Assembly: GCF_024763615.1 (NCBI RefSeq)
Contig: NC_077224.1
Coordinates: 19,995,078-20,059,077 of the forward strand
From: Phlebotomus papatasi
Lineage: Eukaryota; Arthropoda; Insecta; Diptera; Psychodidae
DNA length: 64,000 bases
Direction of reading: 5' to 3'
Part shown: one piece after another, positions 55,014-64,000 of the stretch
Layout: the number at the start of each line of letters is the position of its first letter
How positions within the stretch are numbered: the first letter of the stretch is position 1
Translations under genes and position numbers: made by a program
The notes under the pieces: generated by a model
Database searches by the model: none
What the model saw: the letters and a program-made list of their open reading frames with translations, nothing else
What the model was told of the DNA's origin: nothing

Positions 55014-55145
55014 TTAAAAAAATCTTATAAAACTGTTATAAATCGCCCAATTTAGGAAAATCTTCCGAATTGGTTTATGTTTGAGATAGAATTTCTCAGT
55101 TGTTCGTTTTAATCCTTCTCAGTGTATCAACGTATGTCTCAGTGT
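55014..55145. other. spacer with a CTGTTATAA word
   Basis: AAAACTGTTATAAATCGCCC at about 55028 resembles the word family of 6815-8905. Nothing else is seen. Confidence 0.3.
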
Positions 55146-55458
55146 GTGACTATGTATTTTAGTTGGGACACGTTTAGGGAGATTCGAACAAAGAGTAGAG
55201 ATAATTTATCTCAGGAGCAAACCACTTGAAGAAATTTCCTGAGATACGGCAGAGCATAGCATAGTGACGTACATTTTGAAATATCCCTTCTTAATCCTTT
55301 AGGCGTCTTCTATACGGGGAGATTTCGAAATGCACCTTACTGTGCTATGCACCGGTGAGTCTCGGGAAATCTCCCTTAGTGGTTCATTCCTGAGATAAAT
55401 TTTCTCCACCCTCTGTTAGAAATTCTCCAACTGTGCTCTAACTAAAATAGATAGTCTG
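55146..55458. mobile_element. MITE with GACTATNTATTTTAGTT ends (about 313 bp)
   Basis: The left arm GACTATGTATTTTAGTTGGG, ATAATTTATCTCAGGAGC, CATAGCATAGTGACGTACAT is matched by the inverted right arm GACTATCTATTTTAGTTAGA, AAAATTTATCTCAGGAATG, CATAGCACAGTAAGGTGCAT. The arms are about 150 bp each, so nearly the whole element folds back. It is non-coding. Confidence 0.85.
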
Positions 55459-56116
55459 CAAGACTTTCTATTTCATTTTGAAACATTTCGAGCGTCATTC
55501 ACACAGTGTTTTAAAATCAAAGAATTTGTTAAATAGTGGTAAAGTTAATTTTTATGCCTGGTGATGAACATTTTATAAGGAAGAGGAGATGGGGCACACA
55601 TCCTCTATATCAAAAACGTCCTACCGCAGGATTTCATGCCAATATTTTTGCTAAATTAAAAAAATTCGTAAGTTTTTATTTTTCTATAAATTAACTTTTT
55701 TCATATACGTAAGGGTCTCTAACTTCCTCTTGAAGTTCCTAGAAATTAGTTCAATATCACTTTTCAGCTATTAAATTCCATAAGTACACAAGGATGTCTA
55801 TTTAACAACTCGACCATATTCTAATGAAGATTAAGCGATACATTCAGAAGAATGATCGATACCGTGTCCCTATTTCACCAGCGTTTCGACTCTTGATAAC
55901 TTTGAAAATAGTTCACGAGAGTAACATCTCTAGCAAAATAAAAAATTATTTGAAACCGCTTGAAATGTCAAAATATTCGAAAATAAACAAATGGAGCTTT
56001 CGATGAGGGAGATTTTAAGCGCCAAAAGATAGGCAAAAATGCACCGGTCTATAGCTCAATGGGGGACTTTTGTTGCAAAATAGCGGTTTCGAATTAATAT
56101 CCCCCCGTCTACATGC
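55459..56116. other. unassigned spacer
   Basis: Nothing recognised. The 60-codon frame at 55824 has no domain. Confidence 0.4.
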
Positions 56117-56588
56117 TACCTTAAGGACGAGACGCTTTTTCTGATCGAAAATCAATAATAAAAGAAAAACTAATATACAAAATTAATTAAATGTCTTACA
56201 TCTCGCCTTGGATAATACAACAGAGTCTGATTCGGTGCATTTTTTGCTTCTATGAACGATAGGGACAAAAATAGCCTAGAAATTTAAGTAATTTTTTTGA
56301 CAGTCAGAATGATAATTTTTACTCTAATGAAAAATATTATGAATGAGTAGTGTACTGTCTATTCCCAAAAGGGTTCTGCTTAAAAAATTGGAAATATAGA
56401 AAAATAATAAATATTATTTATTAGTGCGATAAATATTATTAAATAGTTGGAGATTTGCAAAAAATATCCTAGAATCCTAGAACCTCTTATTTTACGATTA
56501 CGTACAAACATTAGAAAGAAAGAACTTTAGATAGTCAGGAAAATTATTTTCTCTATGGGACACGGGTGACACAATCGTCCTTAAAGGG
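56117..56588. mobile_element. piggyBac-like non-autonomous element, related to 41297-41437
   Basis: The right end ACACAATCGTCCTTAAAGGG is followed by TTAA (56589-56592), identical in layout to the right end of 41297-41437. The left end CCTTAAGGACGAGACGC is degraded and its TTAA is lost. GGGACACGGGTGACAC echoes the GGTCACCGGTGACC block. Confidence 0.6.
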
Positions 56589-56592
56589 TTAA

Positions 56593-58593
56593 AAGAGAGT
56601 TTAAAACAATTTGTATAAAATTCTAATAATTAAAGAAACATGGACATAAAATTTCAGATTAGGTTTAGTTACATTATTGTAATAATTTTTTTTCAATCTT
56701 TCAATTGTAACCTTAACTTCATCTAAAATCATTCTAAATATCATTTAAATTTTTCATAAATTCCAAGATGATTCCTTTCCAAGAAGACTGCATAAATCAG
56801 GATCTAGCCTATAAAGACCTGTAATCTTTTTTTGCTCTGTATAGAAAGAAAAAAAAATTAAAATGTCCTCGAGTCCCTTCTAAAAATTCAAACCCGGAAA
56901 TAAGTGAGGACTTAAGATGTTCCATTATTTTAATTAAAACATCAGATGGAAATTAAATATTCAACAAAGTATAATTTGAACATTTCAGGAATTATGTAAT
57001 ATCAAAATTACCCATGTTGAAAGATATAATTTGTATGCATGTGTCATCTGACTAACGTTATTTAATGTTAGATGAGCTGCATTCATATCTTATTGCAAGT
57101 CCCTGAAAATTACCATCAAATGGTGGCTAAAATTTCACACCCTAGGCATCATTGAGACATCAGAGACATTGTGGATTTGATGAATAATTCATGACCAATT
57201 GACTGTTCTATTTGGAGTTGGGGGTAGAGAAGAAAGAATAATTCGTGAGATAATGCAATTATTTTATTCTTTCATTATTCATTCCGATTGAGAGGTGTTT
57301 GAAGATTCCTGAAAATACTATTTCGTGTAGATGACAATTGAAATTTTCTTCCTGGGTACTATTCCAAATGCAATTAATTCACAATTATTCCTATGGACGA
57401 GGGATAAAAATTCTTCAGCACTTTTTTTGCTTGTTGGAAAAGTAAATGGGGAAAAGTGTGTGTGGTTAAGAGATAAAGAAGGAGAAAAAAAACGTTTCTG
57501 AGGAGAGTCCTGATGGCAATCACATCTCACGAAAAATTATTCAGAGACACATGGTGGAGGCGTCACGTTGCCGAAAAAGGGTGGTTATCCATCCCTCGCT
57601 TTGGATTTGGGAGGTGGTTTGGGGAAGAATATCACATATTGTCGCAGAGACGACCTCGATATGAAAAGGAGTGATATTTGTGTGAACGCCATTCCCAGCC
57701 ATTTGGCACTTATGATGGCACCACATGAACTTCCATGGGAGTGTTGGGTGGATTCCGACACAACACCCCCAATCCGCCTCCTCAAGGATTTTCCCTACAT
57801 TAGCAGGTCGAGGATTCTTCTTCGAGACACTCTTTCTGCCCCCCCCCCTCCCCATCTCTAGACTCAAAGTCGATGTTACTTCTTATCCTTCCACACCGTT
57901 CAAAATGTATTCGACATGGGAATATATGAACTCTGATGTGATAAATGTACCCCAGAGGAAATGATGCTGAAGCTTCTTCAGCCTAGAAAATATTTCTTAC
58001 AATGCAGTGACAGGTAGGGCTCTTTGGGCAGTAAGTTCACTTTGTTGTTTCGAAATGCTCAAACACATAAATTCCAGGCGAAAAAAACACAAAAAAATTA
58101 ATCAAAAAAACTACTTACTTTATTTACAATAGTGATTCAAAGACCTTTCCCAAGACATCAAACTTGGTGTAATCGGTTAAGAAATGTTCAGCTGATTAAC
58201 CCTTGATATTCAAAAACAAAAGGTCAATTTTTCGGGATTTAAAGGCTATTAAAACGAGTGTAAAACTATCAGAAAAACAAATGAGAATGGACCATAAAAA
58301 ATTAATGGATTTTTTAAGGTTCCAGAAATAATAAACACGAATCAGAAAGTTTCCTCTTAATAAAAAAAAACTTTATTTACTAAGAGGAGATTTTTGGGTC
58401 CTCTCCTGTTGCTCTAAAAGAACAAAAAAAAATAGAAATTTGGACTTGTAATAAGTTTTCTCATTCACTGGAGTTTCGAGTATTCACTAGAGACTAACAT
58501 CATGGCGAATATATGAAGGACACATGCAGTACCGTAGATGTGGGTGACTTGACTATCCTCCGTAGGGCTCTCTCTAATATTAAATCAGGACAT
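56593..58593. other. unassigned; GC-richer segment at 57540-57870
   Basis: The 57540-57870 segment is open on both strands for about 100 codons (57568-57861 plus, 57541-57867 minus) and less AT-rich than its surroundings. Neither protein resembles a family I know. It may be a conserved non-coding or transcribed segment. The rest is featureless. Confidence 0.3.
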
Positions 58594-59640
58594 GGGGTAA
58601 ATGCTCATAATTTTGGACAGTATGCTTCTAAGCATCGATGTTCCAAGTTTGAAGTGCGATATTTTCAATACTAATTAAATTTTTTTGTTACTCTCTTTTC
58701 AGAAGGGTTGTTTAGAAACTTGGCAAGAGTTTATTGTCTTTGTTTTTACAAAAATTAGTTTTAATACGTTTAAAAATTTATTGATATGTAGAGGTGAATT
58801 TGACTCTTATTTTGGACAACTTGGTTGTAAATTTGGGCAGCTAATCCGCCTCAACAGGATGCCCATTGTTCTCCATTTCAAGAAGCAATCTTACCAAGTC
58901 CTCTTCTTGTTTATGCAAGGAAACCATAGAATGTCACAAGAAGCCCAGAAATTTTCCATATCATTCATTAAAGTGAATTGACTTCGGTAATCCAAGTATT
59001 CGCGGATGCGCTCATTCCCTGGCCTTTCCGGGGGCCTTTCAAGGCATTTCTCGCTACATCTTTTTCGTAGAGATTATGCTCCTTTGTTTCTCCAGGCATT
59101 TGTCCAACCTAGTCATCACAAAAGCTAAAACTTCACGAAATTTCGAGAGCAAAACACATGTCCAAAATAAAGACTATCAACGCACTGTTGAATATCTTAG
59201 AAAATTTCCCATTTTTCACACGAAAAACGTAATTCACAAGGCAAATCTTACTCCAGGTCAAATGTACAAATCACCATTAATGTGAATCAACACAATATTC
59301 AATGAATATTTAATAATATCACTGAAGAAAAGTGAGGAAAAATTGTTAATACTTCACCACAGCTAAATAAGACTGAATTAAACACGAAGTTCTGTCATAT
59401 TTCTCGTAAGTAATTGCTCACACTGAATTTTCAACAAAGCAATTTTAACTCAAATCATATTCCAAATTTAACGTATTTATTGTTAAAATCTTCCAAAAAG
59501 AACAAATATTTAAATGAAATTTATTATTAATAAAATATTGGAATAAAAATCCATGATTTCAATCAATTTATTTTTAGTGTCCAATTTTACCCTCAAAGTG
59601 TCCAAATTTAGAAATTGTCCATAATTATGAGCCTTTCCCT
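58594..59640. mobile_element. pogo-like DNA transposon, internally deleted (about 1047 bp)
   Basis: The left end GGGGTAAATGCTCATAATTT, then TGGACA, and the inverted right end AGGGAAAGGCTCATAATTAT, then GGACA, are alike. TA follows at 59641-59642; the left TA appears mutated. The interior holds a decayed psq-type transposase piece on the minus strand (58841-59099). The ends resemble the TAGGGGAAAG ends of the many MITEs in the window, so this may be a remnant of the element that moved them. Confidence 0.65.
58841..59099 (-). pseudogene. pogo-like transposase, N-terminal psq HTH remnant, frameshifted
   Basis: From ATG at 59097-59099 the frame reads MPGETKEHNLYEKDVARNAL and then KGPRKGQGMSASA. 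Here the frame is disrupted: one frame stops at 58968, while a neighbouring frame continues RILGLPKSIHFNE, which looks like the recognition-helix part of a psq helix-turn-helix. A third piece (58841-58906) reads EEDLVRLLLEMENNGHPVEAD and then TAG, matching the region after the HTH in pogo/Tigger/CENP-B-type proteins. The catalytic DDE domain is absent. In the family this domain binds the transposon ends. The protein cannot be functional here. The assignment rests on motif order and spacing, not on a search. Confidence 0.6.
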
Positions 59641-59642
59641 TA

Positions 59643-59900
59643 AGTAGTTATTAAATTTTTGAATATTTAAAGTTTCGAATTTTTAATAGGGATTAATTTT
59701 AATTAATTAATTTTAATAGTAAGAATTTTAACTGAAATCTATGAGCTTTCAAGGAAAATCTTTATCTTATTTTCTTGTTTCTCTGTTTTCTTTTGATTTT
59801 TAACACTTCTATTCCATATTCAGAATTAGTCAGGGAAAATACGATTTAAATCTATTAATTAACGTTTTTCATGTGACGCTGTATAAAATTTTGTAACTAT
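59643..59900. other. unassigned spacer
   Basis: Nothing recognised. Confidence 0.4.
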
Positions 59901-59902
59901 TA

Positions 59903-60113
59903 GGGAAAATCGCGCTACCTTCGGACGATTTACGCTTCGCACAAATAATTTCTTTTCAATGTGTTATGTGTAGAATTTGGCCTATTACAATATTATATTT
60001 TAATACGTAGTCCAATGCCTCAAATTTTCAGAAAGGGTAAAATCCATAAAGAACATAGAGAAAAAAATAAATTGTCTGAAGCTTGAGTATTTCGAAGGTA
60101 GCGCGCTTTCCTC
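59903..60113. mobile_element. MITE, TAGGGGAAAG group (211 bp)
   Basis: TA is at 59901-59902 and 60114-60115. The left end is GGGAAAATCGCGCTACCTTC, then GGACGA. The inverted right end is GAGGAAAGCGCGCTACCTTC, then GAAATA. The arms are about 60 bp, with GCTTC(G/A)(C/G)ACAAAT(A/T) blocks. It is non-coding. Confidence 0.85.
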
Positions 60114-60115
60114 TA

Positions 60116-60479
60116 CTGCTCTAACTAAAAGAGAGAACAGTTTTATTAGCAAGTTTCTTCAACTACCCAGCAAAACTTCGATCTGCAATTCTGCACTTTT
60201 GAAATTTTAGCTTTTCTTGACATTCGTGAGCATCGCGAATTTCTTTCGTGTTTTCTAACCATTTCCTTCCCCTTCGTATTTTCTATTATGGCTGATTTAA
60301 TAATATTGTATTATAACATTATAAAAATATTGCAAAAAAAAGAGAGTATTCACGTAAAATTGTTGAATAAAAATTGAATTTTAATTAAATTGAAAAACAT
60401 ATTTTTATGTAGTTAAAATAATGTTTAGAAACATTAGAGAGGGTAGAAGAAATATAGAAATCATCTAAATACTCTAAAG
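60116..60479. other. unassigned spacer
   Basis: Nothing recognised. Confidence 0.4.
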
Positions 60480-60649
60480 AAATTCAGCCGATAATTTTAA
60501 ATTTTTCTATAGAAATTTTGCAGAATTTTCATACAACGATCGGATCCACCTTAGAACAAAATTCTACAGAAATTCTGCTGATTTTTCGGCAGTTGGAAAT
60601 TCAAATCTGACAAATTTCTGCAGAGTTCTGCAGAATTTGCCGGGTGGGT
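60480..60649. repeat. word-array, CTGCAGATTTTCGGCAGAA family, short block
   Basis: TTTTGCAGAATTTTC, CTACAGAAATTCTGCTGATT, TTTCGGCAGTTGGAAATT and TTTCTGCAGAGTTCTGCAGA are members of the family expanded at 63330-64000. Confidence 0.6.
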
Positions 60650-60722
60650 AGTGCCACGCCTAGACGACGAACGGTAAGAGATATCGACTTCCGATCTTCG
60701 CCGACCCCCCCCCACATAAATC
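60650..60722. repeat. GAGATATCGAC-core dispersed repeat, fragment
   Basis: GAACGGTAAGAGATATCGAC, then TTCCGATCTTCGCCGACCCC, matches 10264-10350 and 31085-31130. It directly follows the CTGCAGATTTT-word block. Confidence 0.6.
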
Positions 60723-63329
60723 AATGTTATTTAAGGCAGATTTTTTATTTTCCCTCTCTTCTTCACATCCAAAAACAAGTTTTTTGATTTATTTCAAAAA
60801 CGACTCCTAGTTTTTTTTTCATTTTCGAATATGTTTTGGAGATAGTCAAGGTGAATATTTCATCCTCATAGGCACCAATGTGCCAAAATCATTTTGATAT
60901 AGAATTTCCAATGGTAAAAGTTTAACGGTTTTGGGGGCCTATATTTTTCAACAGATTTATTTAAATTTGGATTTTTTTGAAAAATATTGAAATTTACAAC
61001 CCAGCTGCATCGGACTTGATCGGTAAAGTACACGTAAATGATATAGGGGAAAGTAGGACTCCACCGAACACGCGGTAGAACCGAACACTACAATATTTAT
61101 TCTTACTATCCCTAATTTTTAAAGATTATGATTTCTTTACCTCAGAATTGGAGGGATATTTTTTATTAAAGTTATTTCAAAAAATTTTAAAACGAAATTC
61201 GATTTATAAATTAATCAGGATTATTACAATTGTAAATATTAATGATATTCCAAATATTTAAAATCGGGGTAATAAATCTTCTCATTCAAAATATTTATTA
61301 TAGGAGTTTTAATGTAATTAAATATTGGTATTTGTTTTATTTCTATTCGAAGCTGCTTCAGGTCTCCCTACATCTGTTAAATGTGGTCTTAAGAAAACAA
61401 TTTTCCTCACACAGAGATGATTTCTCAAAAACCATCTTCACCCTCTTAATACCTTGTCTCTGCCTTTATCAACAATTTTGCATGATGCGGGAGTGAAGAA
61501 AAAAAACAGTAAAAAGCAGAAAATTAATAAGGGTATTTGTATATTTTATGATGTGTGTTTTCATTTTCAATCTCTTATTTTCTTGTCATCAAAATTGCGT
61601 CAAATGAATTTGGTGAATGTGTATTTTTTGCGTGTTTGTGGAAGACAAAATCCCTGCCTTTGGGGGAAAACTTAGAGAGATCTACTTAAGACTTGGAAAA
61701 AAACAGGGAAAATTTGAGAAACTTTTTTCTTCGTGATCCAGTTAGAGGAAGATGATGGTGGGAAATGGAGAATTTTATTTTTTTTTTTCTTTTTTCCGGT
61801 GGAGAAATCCTTTTCCAAACACATTGAGCCCTGAAAAAAAAGGAAATGGACAACATCAACCCCTTTTCTTATCCATTTTCAGGACTAAAAGAAAAACTCA
61901 TTTGGATTTGGTCTCAAGAGTTTTATTGTATCAAAATTCAAGCATCAAGTTATAATACAAAATATATTTCCCCTCGAAAATTGCAAAGAGATTTGAAAAT
62001 GGAAAATATTATTGTTACTCATCCCAACTTAATTGCTTTGGTCTCTCGAGCATGGAACAGTTGTTGTCTCGAATTTTTTTTACCCATTAGTATGTACCCC
62101 CGCACATAGGATTTTCATCTCCAGCTAGGGTGCATTTTAATTGCCTGGGACACCCCTATTTTCCATTCCAAAATCTCCCATGATCCTCTTCTTTCACAGT
62201 TGACTCACCAGCGGGAAGCAAAACATATTCTCCCAGTTGATCAAGTGGAATGGAATATTTAGCACAAACATACACACACCAAAAGGCTATGAGGGAAAAG
62301 TTTTTAGAGGTCTCAGAAGGTTAGACATGGATCTGAGGGAGACAACTGAAAATCCATTGGAAAATTTATTGAGAAATTAATAACCATTGGATGAGTATTC
62401 GCGAAGCATTTTCAATCATTTATGATCCGGGAAGGGATCTAAATAAAGTGATTGCCAGGGGGTGAATTGAATAACTCATATTGAAATATTTGACACCGCA
62501 TGTTAATAATTTATGCAAAATTTTAGTTGTAATCTGCGCATAATTACGTATATTTTTAATTAAAATAGCAAAATTTGTATGAGGCAATTTCCATAGAAAT
62601 ATGCAACAATACAATCAGCTGTCTCTTTTTGACAAAATTGTTCCATTTAAAATTAGTTAATAAAACTGATATTTGATAAAGTATTTAAAAACATGAAGGA
62701 AGTCATAAATTGTATGTCCAAAACTACCCAATTAAAAAGAGAAAACTTTTTGACTTAAAATTAACTGATGGAGTACGAAAAATTGTCATTATGATATTAG
62801 TATTGATATTGATGATTAGAAACGGTTTTTAAACCTATTTTTTACTCTAAATGACTCATTTTTTTTTCGTCAGAAGCAATGAAACATTGCAAAGTTCATT
62901 TGACATGCTTCTCTGCCGCATATACACAAAACTGACGTACGAATTCTAAATAATTATTTACATTTTATATATATTTTTATTAGCTTTTGAGCAAAATTGG
63001 CCAATTTTATTCGAATCAATCATTCATATTTGCGAAGATTTTTGCAGTCGGACTATTGTTAAATAAACCGTTCGACAAGTCAAGAAATTTTGAATTGACA
63101 GGCAATCTTGTACAAAAATATTTAAAACGTTTCACTATCTACTTATTGTTAGTGAGAAGACATGCAAAAATAATCACTGCTTTGTGATTTGGATTTACTG
63201 AGATGTCCTGTTTTCGGCACGGCGGGCAACAGAACTATACCACCAGTAAAAGCCCGTCAAATCATTGCTCTACCTGCCGATTTTACTCGGAGATTTTTTG
63301 AATTGGAACGGCATATTCTAGTACATTAA
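60723..63329. other. unassigned; one unpaired TAGGGGAAAG end
   Basis: At 61043-61044 TA is followed by GGGGAAAGTAGGACTCCACC, a typical left end of the MITE group, but no inverted partner is found downstream. The frames at 61242-61955 are AT-biased or domainless. No gene is recognised. Confidence 0.4.
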
Positions 63330-64000
63330 GAGAAATTCTGTAGATTTTCGGCAGAATTTCTGCGTAGAAAATCTGTAGATTTTCGGCAGAAATTCTTCCG
63401 AAAATCTGCAGATTCTTGGCAGAATTTCTGCATAGGAAATCTGCATAGAATCCATTCTCTCAACAAAAATATTGTTGATTTATCAAGGAACTATAGAAGT
63501 TACAAAGAAAATGATATGCTCTGCTTAACGAGCATTACCGGTTAAACATTTTAGATGAGTAAAAAGATTCAAGCAAAAATACTAATTTCGTAAAAATCGC
63601 CCATGGAATAATACAAAAACACGAAATTTAGGTCGACACTCTGCTTAAGGTTTTCACTTTACTATATTCTTCTTATAACACGACGTCGCAGAATTCTTTG
63701 TTTTATATAAACACTGTGATATCACCAAGAATAATTCTATTGAATTTTGCAAACTTCAGTGAAAAATATTCCATCTTTTCAGACACAGCTGTCTGGAAAG
63801 TCTGGATTGTAGAAAAAAATCTACAGAAAATCGGTAAAAAAATCTGCAGAAATTCGTCAGAGTATGCACCAGGATTCGTCAGAAAATCTGCAAAAATTTC
63901 TGACGAATTTTGTCCCAAGCCCAAATAAAATTCGTAGGAATACCTACAGATATATCAGCAGATTTTCGGTAGAGGTGTAGATATTTTCTGCAGAAATCTT
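63330..64000. repeat. word-array element, CTGCAGATTTTCGGCAGAA family, runs off the window
   Basis: GTAGATTTTCGGCAGAATTT, CTGCGTAGAAAATCTGTAGA and TTCCGAAAATCTGCAGATTC and similar fill 63335-63450. Inverted forms such as AATCTGCAGAAATTCGTCAG and GAAAATCTGCAAAAATTTCT fill 63825-64000. The centre is ordinary AT-rich DNA. The element continues past the window end. The frames 63698-63928 and 63703-63924 are complementary read-throughs. Confidence 0.65.

Overview
This window looks like AT-rich, gene-poor nuclear DNA from an arthropod, most plausibly an insect and perhaps a dipteran. The reasons are a truncated non-LTR retrotransposon, tRNA-derived SINEs, and many small TA-, TTAA- and 8-bp-target DNA elements, with no prokaryotic gene organisation. 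The species assignment is an inference. I found no convincing intact host protein-coding gene. Nearly all long open frames are chance frames in AT-rich DNA or frames read through repeats, so the window is probably intronic or intergenic. A 500-base run of N (36651-37150) is an assembly gap inside a repeat.

The clearest coding feature is the 3' part of a LINE (53513-55013, minus strand). It encodes about 377 residues of reverse transcriptase, is cut off just before RT motif A, and ends in an A-rich (TAAA)-like tail. A decayed pogo-like transposase fragment with psq-type helix-turn-helix features lies on the minus strand (58841-59099), inside a roughly 1.05-kb element with inverted ends (58594-59640). 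Two more coding-like scraps (7706-7872 and 8321-8530, minus) sit inside a repeat region rich in the word TGTATAACAGT. One short GC-richer stretch flanked by good splice consensus (45391-45443) is a candidate exon.

The rest is a dense, nested layer of mobile DNA. Many non-autonomous elements begin with a TAGGGGAAAG-like end and sit on TA targets: 6217-6404, 12249-12517, 12687-13596, 22655-22869, 27001-27216, 29372-29582, 41493-41711, 48461-48598 and 59903-60113. There are piggyBac-like elements on TTAA (40788-41292, 41297-41437, 56117-56588), hAT-like elements (15836-15945, 44604-44815), a mariner-ended element (46306-47445) and two SINE families. Several elements abut and share one target site, notably at 27001-27454, 27817-28487 and 41293-41296.

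A second striking layer is a set of word-array elements. These are long stretches, often with inverted arms, built from many degenerate copies of one short word. Each family has its own word: GTTCGTAAA, AACATAGAAT, GAAGTTACGACAAA, TGTATAACAGTT, GGGATTTTGG, CAGTAAAATATT, TTTCTAAAATCAA, TTGACAGCTGTCAA, CTTAATTAAGTACTTATTAA or CTGCAGATTTTCGGCAGAA. This shared architecture across unrelated words is the most unusual aspect of the window.
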